Shown here piece by piece: positions 1 through 8,112 of a DNA stretch of 64,000 nt (positions are counted from its first letter, which is position 1; the number at the start of each line of letters is the position of its first letter). The stretch lies in the NCBI GenBank assembly GCA_964352785.1, contig CAYGTI010000002.1, positions 115,891 to 179,890 of the forward strand. Reading direction: 5' to 3'. The stretch is from JACOMS01 sp964352785. GTDB taxonomy: Bacteria > Pseudomonadota > Alphaproteobacteria > Caulobacterales > Maricaulaceae. The notes below the pieces were generated by a model that saw only the letters and a program-made list of their open reading frames with translations, was not told where the DNA came from and searched no databases. The position numbers were made by a program, and so were the translations under genes.

Positions 1-1
1 C

Positions 2-1021
2 GGAACTATGAATACGCAAATGGCGATGGCAGCAGTCTTTCAAAAAATGGCAATGGCCTATAATGTCGACATGGACACATTGCGCGCACAAATGCCGCAA
101 GCCTGTTCATTGTTGGTGTTTCCGCTGTTTCACACCAGCGGGTGTAGCGCGGTCTTTTTGACTGCACTGACGACAGGCGGAAAATTGGTTTTAATGGATA
201 AATGGAACGCGGACCAAGCTTTGGCGCTCGTGGCGCAGGAAAAAATAACGACTTTTGGCGGTGTTCCAACTATGCTCTGGGATATTCTGCACGCTAAGGC
301 GCTTGGGGATTATGATCTGTCTTCGTTGATGTCAGTGTCGTGCGGCGGACAAGCGCTGCCACTCAACTTACTGGCTGAAATTAGAAAAACATTTCCTCGG
401 GCGTTTATTGGCGCGGGCTACGGAATGACGGAAACCAGCGGGGCAATTTCTCAAGCAAACGGCGAGGCTTTTCTAGCTAATCCGCAGGCGTCTGGACATG
501 TTCTGCCGATGCTGGATGTTCAGATAACAGGCGATGGCGGACAGCCGCTGGGAATCGACGATATCGGGGAAATATGGGTCAAAGGCGCAACCCTCATGCA
601 GGGCTATTATAAACGCCCAGAAGAGACTGCAGCGTCCATGTCCGGGGAGTGGTTCAAGACGGGTGATATTGGTAAAATTGATGCGGCCGGTTACATTTAC
701 ATCGTTGACCGTAAAACGGACATGGTCATTTCCGGCGGCGAGAATATTTATTGCGCTGAGGTCGAGCAGGTTCTGAGCTCTCATCCTGATGTTTTGCAGG
801 TCACAACATTTGGCGTACCTGATGAACGCCTTGGAGAGCGCTTGGTCGCGTGTCTTGCGCTTAAAAACCTGAATGCTGATATCGGCGCTTTTGCGGCCAA
901 AAACCTTGCGGCTTATAAAGTGCCATCTGACATCAAAATATCATCCGAGGCATTTGCTCTCAACGCGATGGGTAAAATTGATAAGCAAGCGGCGCGCTCG
1001 GCCTATCTGGCTGGCGTATAA
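2..1021 (+). CDS. Acyl-CoA synthetase (AMP-binding), 5' truncated by window edge
   Basis: Activates a carboxylic acid to its CoA thioester through an acyl-adenylate, probably in the cytoplasm. The frame is open to the first base, so the N-terminal part with the P-loop-like TSGTTG motif lies outside the window; the ATG at base 8 is internal. Seen motifs of the ANL superfamily are GYGMTETSG (A5), the GD of FKTGDIG (A7), DRKTDMVISGGENIY (A8) and the C-terminal GKIDK, whose lysine is the adenylation lysine in the family. It is followed after nine bases by the amidohydrolase gene, then the Rieske gene, so the three are probably one operon. The acid substrate cannot be told; a steroid side-chain or terpenoid acid is only a contextual guess. 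Confidence 0.93.
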   Translation, partial: GTMNTQMAMAAVFQKMAMAYNVDMDTLRAQMPQACSLLVFPLFHTSGCSAVFLTALTTGGKLVLMDKWNADQALALVAQEKITTFGGVPTMLWDILHAKALGDYDLSSLMSVSCGGQALPLNLLAEIRKTFPRAFIGAGYGMTETSGAISQANGEAFLANPQASGHVLPMLDVQITGDGGQPLGIDDIGEIWVKGATLMQGYYKRPEETAASMSGEWFKTGDIGKIDAAGYIYIVDRKTDMVISGGENIYCAEVEQVLSSHPDVLQVTTFGVPDERLGERLVACLALKNLNADIGAFAAKNLAAYKVPSDIKISSEAFALNAMGKIDKQAARSAYLAGV

Positions 1022-1030
1022 GGACAGAAC

Positions 1031-1912
1031 ATGGCATTTCCAAAAGACATTAAAGTTATTGATACGATGCTGGGGATTCCCACCCATGCTGACCGCTCTG
1101 ACTGGTATACCAGTTTTCGCCCATTGCTTAATGATCAACAAAGCCGGGACATGTTTAAAATGCCTGCGCAATACATGTTCAAGGATATACCCGAGCCGGG
1201 TGATGATGTAGGCGATTTCGTCAAATGGACAACCGAGCAAATGGACCGCTTCAATATCGAGCGTGCTATGGTTGGCTACAACGAGGACGCGACGTCGATT
1301 AAAGCCAAAGAGGGTTATCCGAACCGGTTCTTCTTTGATCTGCCCTGCAATCCAAACAATGGGATGGACGAGGTCAGGCGGGTAAAACGGCTCCACGCGG
1401 AGCACGGTATTAGAGCCGTTAGTGTGTTCCCGGCAGGCACGTGTCCGCAGGTCGCAATTAATGACAAGCGTATGTATCCACTCTACGCCGCGTGTGTAGA
1501 ATTGGACATTCCGATTTGTTTGAATGTAGGTGTGCCGGGCCCGCGTATTCCGATGGAGACGCAAAAGGTCGAGCATTTGGACGAGGTCTGTTGGTTTTTC
1601 CCGGAGCTGAAAGTGGTTATGCGCCACGGGGCTGAGCCTTGGGAAGAGTTGGCAATCAAACTTATGATTAAATACCCCAACCTTTATTATTCCACGTCTG
1701 CCTTTGCCCCTAAGCATTACCCGAAATCTATCATCGAATATGCCAACACGCGCGGGGCCGACAAGATCATCTACGCTGGATATTTTCCGATGGGGTTAAG
1801 CCTAGACCGCATATTTGGGGATCTTGAACATGTGCCGTTCAAAGACAGCGTGTGGCCAAAATTCCTTCGTGAAAACGCCGTAAAGGTTTTTAATTTGGGA
1901 GAAAGTTCATGA
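1031..1912 (+). CDS. Amidohydrolase-2-like protein with atypical metal site
   Basis: A 293-residue TIM-barrel protein of the amidohydrolase_2 type (the family of ACMSD and related decarboxylases/hydrolases). Recognisable parts are an N-terminal VIDTMLGIPTH (9-19), RHGAEPWEE (198-206) and KIIYAGYFPMG (245-255). Classical members have an HxH metal pair at the first site and an aspartate at the last; here the N-terminal pair is absent and alanine stands where Asp would be expected. From memory, a sub-branch found beside acyl-CoA and Rieske genes in actinobacteria and proteobacteria shares these substitutions, so this is not simple decay. It overlaps the next gene by four bases (ATGA), which suggests translational coupling. 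The reaction is unknown. Confidence 0.85.
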   Translation: MAFPKDIKVIDTMLGIPTHADRSDWYTSFRPLLNDQQSRDMFKMPAQYMFKDIPEPGDDVGDFVKWTTEQMDRFNIERAMVGYNEDATSIKAKEGYPNRFFFDLPCNPNNGMDEVRRVKRLHAEHGIRAVSVFPAGTCPQVAINDKRMYPLYAACVELDIPICLNVGVPGPRIPMETQKVEHLDEVCWFFPELKVVMRHGAEPWEELAIKLMIKYPNLYYSTSAFAPKHYPKSIIEYANTRGADKIIYAGYFPMGLSLDRIFGDLEHVPFKDSVWPKFLRENAVKVFNLGESS

Positions 1913-3021
1913 CCTCATCTTCACCCCGTCCTGTTGCCGTTTGGCAGCAGCTCGAAGGCCTTCGCGGTCAAGATCTTATTGATTGGCGTGTCTCGGATGT
2001 GAAAAACACAGCCAGCCTCGAAGAGCGTAATCTTGATAAATTGCCGCTGCCATTTGGCTGGTTTATGGTTGCATATTCAGACGAGCTTGAAGCCGGGCAG
2101 GTCATGCCGCTTTATTATTTTGGCCAAGACCTTGCGCTATGGCGAGGTGAGGATGGAAAGCCCCGCATGATTGATGCGTTTTGTAAGCATTTGGGCGCGC
2201 ATATGGGATATGGCGGACGGGTCAGCGGAAATGCGCTAGAGTGTCCATTCCACGCTTGGGAGTATAATGAGCAAGGGGCCGTCACTCATGTGCCTTACGC
2301 CGAAAAAATACCGCCTTCTGCGGCGCGGCCCTGCAAGGTGCAATGGCCCGTTGTCGAAAAAAACAAGCAGATTTTAGTCTGGTATCACCCTCACGGCGCT
2401 GCGCCTCTTTGGGAGGTTGAGGAGTTTGATCAAGTCCACCACGCGGACTGGACCAGCTTTGATAAATATGAGTGGATTGTTCACGGCCCTGTTCAAAACA
2501 TGGCCGAAAACGGTGTGGACGCCGCGCATTTTAAATATATTCACGGCACGCAATCTTTCCCGGATTACGATATCTCCTTTGACGGGCACCGCAGAACCGC
2601 CAGCGTTGAAGCCAAAATGATGACGCCCAAAGGCGAAGTTGATGGAACCATTGCTTATGGAACCGTTGGCCCGGGGCAAAGCTGGACAAAATTTACAGGT
2701 ATCTCAGAGACCTTAATGGTGGCGGGTATCACGCCAATTGATCAAGGTCGCACGCATATCCGTTTTGCGTTCACGCAGCCTCGTAGCGAAGCTGAAGGCC
2801 CGATGGCAGGTCTAGCTAAAGCTATGCGTAAGGAAATTTGCAAACAGCTCGATCAAGATAAAGTTGTTTGGGATCGCCAGCAATATAAGCCTAAACCGTC
2901 CATTTGTGATGGCGATGGTCCTATATTGCCGTTCCGCAAATTCTTCGCACAGTTTTACGCAGAGTGGGGCGACGATAATAAAACCATCACACAGCTCAAA
3001 ATGGATAAAAAAGCGGGCTAA
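1909..3021 (+). CDS. Rieske non-heme iron oxygenase, KshA-like
   Basis: Terminal oxygenase of a Rieske monooxygenase/dioxygenase, 370 residues. The Rieske cluster ligands are visible as C92-x-H94 and C112-x2-H115 (FCKHLGAH ... ECPFHAW). The mononuclear iron motif is N201-x2-D204-x2-H207-x4-H212 (NGVDAAHFKYIH), the short spacing seen in 3-ketosteroid 9-alpha-hydroxylase KshA and related cholesterol 7-desaturase proteins. Length fits that group (about 370-400). It would need a separate ferredoxin reductase, and none is seen in the window. It is the last gene of the operon that starts before base 1. Steroid hydroxylation is inferred from the motif spacing and from the KstD-like flavoprotein at 11346-13043; other polycyclic substrates are possible. 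Confidence 0.9.
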   Translation: MTSSSPRPVAVWQQLEGLRGQDLIDWRVSDVKNTASLEERNLDKLPLPFGWFMVAYSDELEAGQVMPLYYFGQDLALWRGEDGKPRMIDAFCKHLGAHMGYGGRVSGNALECPFHAWEYNEQGAVTHVPYAEKIPPSAARPCKVQWPVVEKNKQILVWYHPHGAAPLWEVEEFDQVHHADWTSFDKYEWIVHGPVQNMAENGVDAAHFKYIHGTQSFPDYDISFDGHRRTASVEAKMMTPKGEVDGTIAYGTVGPGQSWTKFTGISETLMVAGITPIDQGRTHIRFAFTQPRSEAEGPMAGLAKAMRKEICKQLDQDKVVWDRQQYKPKPSICDGDGPILPFRKFFAQFYAEWGDDNKTITQLKMDKKAG

Positions 3022-3154
3022 GTGTTGCGGTTTTTAACTCGGACTGCTAACAAAAAATCTCATTAGGAAAAAGACTGTGAACATTTAATCAGGCTCGGCC
3101 GATTTTAATCACTCCATCGCGCATTGCCGCGAAACTCTTTTTCTTGGAAATTTT

Positions 3155-3940
3155 ATGAAACGTTTAAATAATAAACTTTGCGTCGTGACCGGCGCAGCGC
3201 GCGGTATTGGCTTGGCTATAGCAGAAGCCTTTGTCAAAGAAGGCGCAATTGTTATCCTGTCTGACATTGACCACGAAGCGGTCCAAAGCGAGGCCGCACG
3301 CTTAGGCAGTAAGGCTTTCAAACTGGATGTTGCCTCCGAGGAGGATTGGTCGGCTTTGTTTGCGGCGCATCCTCAGATCGATATATTGGTCAACAATGCG
3401 GGTATTACAGGCTTTGAAGACAGCACGGAACCGCAAGATCCTGAAAATGCCTCGCTGGAGGATTGGCGGCGTGTTCACCGCACCAACCTTGATGGGGCTT
3501 TCATGGGGTGCCGCTACGCGATAAAAGCCATGCGCGCCAAAAAAACGGGCTCGATCATCAATATTTCCTCGCGCTCTGGCATGGTCGGGATTCCCGGAGC
3601 GGCCGCTTACGCATCGTCCAAAGCCGGGATTAGGAACCACAGCAAAACCGTCGCGCTCTACTGCGCGGAGCAAGGCTTGAATATCCGGTGTAATTCTATT
3701 CACCCGGCGGCGATTTTAACTCCAATGTGGGAGCCAATGTTGGGCGATGGTCCGGACCGCGAAGCCCGCATGGCAAGCTTTGTCGCTGATACGCCCGCGC
3801 GGCGTTTTGGCGAGGTCAGCGAGGTCGCTGCCGTTGCCGTCTTGCTCGCAAGCGATGAGGCCGCCTACATGACGGGGACAGAAATCACAATTGATGGGGG
3901 ATTGCTGGCAGGTTCAGCCGCGTCCCCAAGCAGGGATTAA
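3155..3940 (+). CDS. Short-chain dehydrogenase/reductase (SDR)
   Basis: Classical SDR of 261 residues. Cofactor site TGAARGIG (12-19) with Asp37 at the end of beta-2, which favours NAD(H). NNAG lies at 80-83, and the catalytic set is Ser139, Tyr152 and Lys156 (AYASSK). It probably oxidises or reduces a hydroxyl/keto group of the cluster's substrate. A 133-base gap separates it from the Rieske gene, so it may have its own promoter. It converges on the SRPBCC gene with only five bases between the stop codons. Family membership is certain; substrate unknown. Confidence 0.92.
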   Translation: MKRLNNKLCVVTGAARGIGLAIAEAFVKEGAIVILSDIDHEAVQSEAARLGSKAFKLDVASEEDWSALFAAHPQIDILVNNAGITGFEDSTEPQDPENASLEDWRRVHRTNLDGAFMGCRYAIKAMRAKKTGSIINISSRSGMVGIPGAAAYASSKAGIRNHSKTVALYCAEQGLNIRCNSIHPAAILTPMWEPMLGDGPDREARMASFVADTPARRFGEVSEVAAVAVLLASDEAAYMTGTEITIDGGLLAGSAASPSRD

Positions 3941-3945
3941 CTACT

Positions 3946-4452
3946 TTATTTTCGCTCTGCATAAAGCTTTTCCGCGTGTGCCTTAAGGGCATGCGCGGTG
4001 TCATCAAAGGCTTCTTTGACCCACGGGCCCGCGAACCGTATGACATGGATTCCGTTGGGGCCGAGGAAAGCATCGGTTGAGTGGTAGCGGCAGCTCTCGG
4101 GACCAGTAGATTCTAAGATTTGATCGCGGCGCGCGGGGTAGGGCCATGCCTCATAGTGCGGGAGTTGCCATGAGATCATTTTCTCAGGCTCGAACGCACA
4201 GATATATTCTGTGTTCTCGAAAAATTCGCCCTCTTTGATATAGTTTTTGAGTTTCATTTTCACGGCGGCGCCCATTTCAAGCGTCGATTCGCATTCAACG
4301 CAGAACGGATTCCACTCACCATAGGCGGGCATGTCGAGCAATATGTCCCAAACCAGCGAAGCCGGAGCGTTGATGTTTACGGTTTCTGAAACCACGATTG
4401 CGCTGGGGTCAACGGCCATGTTAGGGTCTGTTTCGGTCTTCGTCGTGTTCAT
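3946..4452 (-). CDS. SRPBCC (polyketide cyclase-like) domain protein
   Basis: A 168-residue START/Bet v1-like protein. The N-terminal VNINAPASLVWDIL segment (about 25-38) and YGEWNPF are typical of the SRPBCC hydrophobic-pocket family, whose members bind or cyclise bulky lipophilic ligands. No signal peptide, so cytoplasmic. It is the last gene of a minus-strand operon (SDR, DUF1214, SnoaL, SRPBCC); 19 bases separate it from the SnoaL gene. A role in handling a large hydrophobic intermediate fits the setting, but no specific reaction can be assigned. Confidence 0.8.
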   Translation of the reverse strand: MNTTKTETDPNMAVDPSAIVVSETVNINAPASLVWDILLDMPAYGEWNPFCVECESTLEMGAAVKMKLKNYIKEGEFFENTEYICAFEPEKMISWQLPHYEAWPYPARRDQILESTGPESCRYHSTDAFLGPNGIHVIRFAGPWVKEAFDDTAHALKAHAEKLYAERK

Positions 4453-4471
4453 AGTCTCTCCAATTCTTACC

Positions 4472-4936
4472 TTAAATTGCCCAGTCGGCTGTTAGAGTTT
4501 CGGGATTGAGTTTTCCGTCCACGATAGCGCGCGGGGTGGACCGGGTGAAGCTGATCAACCAACCACCTTTCGTTTTGCGGTATTCATCATCATAAAAACT
4601 GGCCAGCATGCGGAAGCTTTTTTCGCGAGGATCATAAGTGGCAAAGCCGAGGTTCCAGCGCGCTTTGGCACTGTCGCCGTCAATGTCAATCTCGCCGTTA
4701 TGGCCGTGATGCACGTCAACAATTGGAGTCGTCGCCGCCATTTGGGTGAAAATATCAATCAGCCCGTCCAGCCCGAATGCGCCGAGCGGTGGAAACTCAA
4801 TGACAGCGTCCTGGGTAAAGCATGCGCGAATGGCGTCCACGTCTTTGGCATCACACGCATTTAAATAACGCGCTTTAAGACGACGGATATCACTTTCGGC
4901 TTCAAGGCGGACCAAGCGGGCTTCAAGATCAGACAT
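4472..4936 (-). CDS. SnoaL-like / NTF2-fold protein
   Basis: A 154-residue NTF2-like protein starting MSDLEARL. The segment RLKARYLNACDAKDVDAIRACFTQDAV is the usual start of SnoaL_4 proteins, a fold that includes scytalone dehydratase and ketosteroid isomerase. I chose the ATG at 4936 rather than a frame extension to 5059 because the family begins here and the start overlaps the end of the DUF1214 gene by eight bases, typical of coupled genes. In this cluster an isomerase or dehydratase role is plausible. The catalytic Asp/Tyr pair of true ketosteroid isomerase was not established. Confidence 0.82.
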   Translation of the reverse strand: MSDLEARLVRLEAESDIRRLKARYLNACDAKDVDAIRACFTQDAVIEFPPLGAFGLDGLIDIFTQMAATTPIVDVHHGHNGEIDIDGDSAKARWNLGFATYDPREKSFRMLASFYDDEYRKTKGGWLISFTRSTPRAIVDGKLNPETLTADWAI

Positions 4937-5999
4937 TGATAATCTCCACGTGAGGAATGGGATGGTCGGCGGCGGCGGTCCAGCGCCAGAGCATTGTCCC
5001 GCGTGTGTGGCCCGCCGTATCAATCCAATTTCCTGAAGCGGGTTTCTTAGGCGACACAATCACAGTGACCGTGCCATCTGCATTGAGGTCTGCTGTTCCG
5101 TTATTTACGTGAATGTTATGATGGCGATAGTCGAGGCTTTCCATCCAAATATTGTTGAGCTGAAAATTCCAGCCTTCGCAATTAGGTATGCGGCTTGTGA
5201 TTTTAACTGCTTCATTTTGGCCAAGCTCCCACCACCCATGAAGGTAATAGATGGAGGGGTCACCGCCCGCTTTGAAAAACATGGATTGGTCTGTCGTGCT
5301 GAGCGCATTTTTATGGCGCTGCCGGAACATGTCCGCCCATTGCAGAAAAATTCCAGACGTGCCTTGAATAAAAGCGGGTGTGTTTTTAAGGCCCACCGCA
5401 AGGGCTTCGAGCGATAAAGGCGCGGGAGATTTGGGCCGATTTATTGTTTCAATGTTCACAGCAGCTTGAGTTTCTTTGGCCTTGTCAAAGAATGTTTGGC
5501 GAACGATTAAAATACTCGAATCGTCTTCGAGCGGGAGCCAGTTTTCGCCATGCTCGTCTTTGGAGACAATAATTTCAAACGTTCCTCCATCGCCAAGTTT
5601 AACATCGCGTATGTCGAGTTCACCAGTAGAAGCCATACTGCCGTCAACGGCGTACCTATTGGCTTTGGTTCCGAAGCTCAGGATCGGGACAGTTCCGCGC
5701 GTGCCTGTGATCCGGTAGGTGTGAGCCGCTGAAATTGTTGCATTCTGATAGAAATTGTCCGGATTATCTGCGCCGATTTTCGCGGTCACATGTGAGGCTT
5801 GATAAAATGTGGGGAATGCCGGATCTGCATTTTCAAGATGCATATCCAGTCCAATCCTTAAGAGCCGGGTCAGGTAACGTACACCTTCGGCCTCGTCAAC
5901 TGTGCTGCAGCTAAGGCTTGATGATAGAACGGCGTTTCCTGCCGTTTCAAGGTCACGGCAAAATGTTGCCCAGATGTTTTTGGAACTGTCCGTATTCAT
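4929..5999 (-). CDS. DUF1214 domain protein
   Basis: A 356-residue protein with a DUF1214-like C-terminus: the SGNWIDTAGHTRG segment resembles the GNWLPT-type signature of that domain. DUF1214 proteins have no firmly assigned activity that I know of. No signal peptide or membrane span is evident, so it is probably cytoplasmic. It overlaps the SDR upstream by four bases and the SnoaL gene downstream by eight, so the three are translated as a unit. The N-terminal 240 residues are not recognised beyond this family. Confidence 0.75.
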   Translation of the reverse strand: MNTDSSKNIWATFCRDLETAGNAVLSSSLSCSTVDEAEGVRYLTRLLRIGLDMHLENADPAFPTFYQASHVTAKIGADNPDNFYQNATISAAHTYRITGTRGTVPILSFGTKANRYAVDGSMASTGELDIRDVKLGDGGTFEIIVSKDEHGENWLPLEDDSSILIVRQTFFDKAKETQAAVNIETINRPKSPAPLSLEALAVGLKNTPAFIQGTSGIFLQWADMFRQRHKNALSTTDQSMFFKAGGDPSIYYLHGWWELGQNEAVKITSRIPNCEGWNFQLNNIWMESLDYRHHNIHVNNGTADLNADGTVTVIVSPKKPASGNWIDTAGHTRGTMLWRWTAAADHPIPHVEIINV

Positions 6000-6775
6000 G
6001 GGGCCATATATTGACCGCCGTTCACGTCGAGCGTCGCGCCGGACACAACATTGGCGTAATCAGAGACAAAATAAAGCACGGCTTTGGCGCAATCATCTTC
6101 GGGCGGAATAATCCCAAGCGGGATGCGGCCCGTGATTTCGCCGACAACCTCATCTCGCTCTCGGCCCAGGGAGACTTGATGATCAATATAGCCGTAAACT
6201 GGTGCGCCGCCAATCCAGCCCATACGGCAGGCGTTGACCCGCACTCCAAATGCGCCAAAATCTTTGGCCATGTGTTTGGTCAGGACGCCCAGACCGCCTT
6301 TGCTGGCTGCATAAGCCGCTTCGCCCGGGAAGGGGTTGACTGTTGCCATGGTCGAGACATTGACAATCGCGCCGCTTTTCTGCGCTTGCATGGCGGGTAG
6401 AACAGCCTGCGCCATCCTAAGTGCGCCTTGGCAGTTTACGTCATAAACAGCGCCCCATTCGGCGGGGTCGGCGACATCGCACGTGGCCCATGCGCCGTGA
6501 TTATAGGCGCTGTTAACAAGCCCGTCGATCCGGCCAAACCGTTTATGAACAGCCTCGGCTAGCGCTTGGCATTGACCTGCATCGGTGACATCCGTCGATA
6601 CCGCGATAGCTTGCCCGCCCATGCTGTCAATTTCAGCGGCAACGTCCTCGATAAAGTCCTGACGCCGTGCGCCGAGTCCGACTTTTGCACCTTGTTCGGC
6701 GGCAATTCTAGCCATAGCGCGGCCCATACCCGGACCCACGCCGCTGATGATAATCACCTTGTTTTTGAGTAGCAT
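5996..6775 (-). CDS. Short-chain dehydrogenase/reductase (SDR), NADP-type
   Basis: SDR of 259 residues. Cofactor loop SGVGPGMG (11-18), followed by GARR (35-38), two basic residues that favour NADP(H). The usual NNAG is NSAY (88-91), an unusual variant. Ser141, Tyr155 and Lys159 (AAYAASK) form the catalytic set. It is the first gene of the minus-strand operon running to 3946, and its start lies inside a stretch rich in GCGTA motifs that may be an operator. It probably acts on the same pathway as the sulfotransferase gene that diverges from it. Confidence 0.9.
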   Translation of the reverse strand: MLLKNKVIIISGVGPGMGRAMARIAAEQGAKVGLGARRQDFIEDVAAEIDSMGGQAIAVSTDVTDAGQCQALAEAVHKRFGRIDGLVNSAYNHGAWATCDVADPAEWGAVYDVNCQGALRMAQAVLPAMQAQKSGAIVNVSTMATVNPFPGEAAYAASKGGLGVLTKHMAKDFGAFGVRVNACRMGWIGGAPVYGYIDHQVSLGRERDEVVGEITGRIPLGIIPPEDDCAKAVLYFVSDYANVVSGATLDVNGGQYMAP

Positions 6776-6847
6776 GCGTACTTATTAGCGTAAAATTCTA
6801 CGAATTTAAATGGTAAATATCAGAGTTATTATTAATATGCGTAGAAA
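6774..6847. promoter_or_regulatory. Candidate Lrp/AsnC operator cluster in divergent promoter
   Basis: Between the divergent SDR and sulfotransferase genes lie ATGCGTA (6774-6780), a near-palindrome CGTAAAATTCTACG (6789-6802, one mismatched pair around an AATT centre) and TATGCGTAGAAA (6836-6847). The same TACGC/GCGTA core recurs upstream of the regulator genes (9335-9407) and in the divergent gap at 13081-13127. Lrp/AsnC proteins commonly bind several phased palindromes with AT-rich centres. Assignment to the two local regulators is inference. Confidence 0.5.
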
Positions 6848-6877
6848 GCTGTATCAATAACAACGCATGGAGAGCTT

Positions 6878-8029
6878 GTGTCGGTTTCTGAATTTGATGT
6901 GCTTAAAGCGCAAGCCACTACTCAAACCGGGTTGTCAGATTTTGGCGAAACATGGTTTTTCGATAATATAAAAGCGCTCATTCCGGCTCTGAATAACGAA
7001 GCACGCCTCAGCGAAGCGGGTGTTTACGGGGCGCAGCACATGATCGTCTCAGGTCTTGTGAACCGGTTGCGTCACATCGATTTGATTAAGTCGTACCCGG
7101 AAATTCTTGAGGAAACGGTTAATGTGACGGCTGTGCTGACGGGGCTTCCGCGCACAGGCAGCACAATGCTTCACCGAATGATTGCTGCCGCGCCTGATCT
7201 AACGGCTGTTCGCTGGTATGAGGCGCAAAATTACGTTCCGCTGGTCGGTGAAGCGCGCGGTGAGCCAGCGCCCCGGCAAGAGGCGGCCAAAGGCATATTA
7301 GATTATATGCTGGGTGTTATTCCTGAACTTATGTCCATCCATCCCATGAGTATTGATCAGCCTGATGAAGAAGTCATTATTCTTGGACAGCTTTTTTCAA
7401 GCTCAATGATAGAGGCGACTTACTTTGTGCCCAGTTACGCCGCATGGCTGGACACGCAAGATCCGCGCCCCGCTTATGACGATCTGATCCAAATACTACA
7501 GTCGTTGCAATGGCAAGACCCAAGCAGGTCTGGCAAAAATTGGGTACTTAAAACGCCGGGGCACTTAATGGCTTTGGGGACCGTCTTGGATGTCTTTCCT
7601 GATGCAAAAGTTGTTATGACCCACCGCGATCCTGTCTCAACCGTGCCGTCCTATTGCAGTATGGAAGCCAGCCTCTACCGGATGGGCTCTGACGATATCA
7701 CAAACGACATGATTGGCGAATTTTGGAGTTCGCGGCTCGCGGGGTGGTTGGCCCGCTTCATGGCGGTTCGAGACGCTGCCGGGCCGGAGAGGTTTATCGA
7801 TGTGGCGTATACTGACCTGCTGGAGCGCCCTGTCGATCAAGGCCTGAGTGTTTTAGCGCAAACGGGCATTCCGATGACGGAAGATATGCGGGCCGGAATG
7901 GCCGACTGGATTGAGGCGAATAAGCGTGAGCACCGGGCCGCGCATAAATATTCACTCTCGGATTTTGGCCTTGAGGCCGCGCAGATCGAAACTTTGTTTA
8001 GTGATTACAGCCAAACGTTTCTGATTTAA
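6878..8029 (+). CDS. Sulfotransferase-family protein
   Basis: A 383-residue protein with the PAPS-dependent sulfotransferase fold (Sulfotransfer_3 type). The 5'-phosphosulfate loop is TGLPRTGSTML (88-98), and the 3'-phosphate region has THRDPVST around Arg250. Start is GTG at 6878 with GGAG five bases upstream. Such proteins are frequent in actinobacterial and sphingomonad catabolic clusters, where their physiological role is not settled; it could sulfonate a hydroxylated substrate or have drifted from that function. It is a single-gene unit, divergent from the SDR operon and convergent with the barrel lipoprotein. Confidence 0.85.
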   Translation: MSVSEFDVLKAQATTQTGLSDFGETWFFDNIKALIPALNNEARLSEAGVYGAQHMIVSGLVNRLRHIDLIKSYPEILEETVNVTAVLTGLPRTGSTMLHRMIAAAPDLTAVRWYEAQNYVPLVGEARGEPAPRQEAAKGILDYMLGVIPELMSIHPMSIDQPDEEVIILGQLFSSSMIEATYFVPSYAAWLDTQDPRPAYDDLIQILQSLQWQDPSRSGKNWVLKTPGHLMALGTVLDVFPDAKVVMTHRDPVSTVPSYCSMEASLYRMGSDDITNDMIGEFWSSRLAGWLARFMAVRDAAGPERFIDVAYTDLLERPVDQGLSVLAQTGIPMTEDMRAGMADWIEANKREHRAAHKYSLSDFGLEAAQIETLFSDYSQTFLI

Positions 8030-8050
8030 CGCGTTTACGTGGACATAAAA

Positions 8051-8074
8051 AAGGACGCCCAGGTAAGGACGCCC
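8051..8074. repeat. 10-bp direct repeat between convergent genes
   Basis: AAGGACGCCC occurs at 8051-8060 and again at 8065-8074, separated by AGGT, just after a run of six A. On the minus strand this reads as GC-rich repeats ending in six T, beyond the stop of the barrel lipoprotein. It looks like a terminator region but the two arms are direct, not inverted, so a simple hairpin is not formed. Confidence 0.5.
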
Positions 8075-8112
8075 TCATAATCTAAGCAGGCTTTGGACCG
8101 AAGTTCAAAGTC

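Noticed and set aside
941..1717. Long minus-strand frame of 258 residues over the amidohydrolase gene
   Set aside because: It lies antisense to a gene with clear family motifs and shows no family of its own.
8051..8074. Intrinsic terminator
   Set aside because: The two repeat arms are direct, so they cannot form the stem of a terminator.
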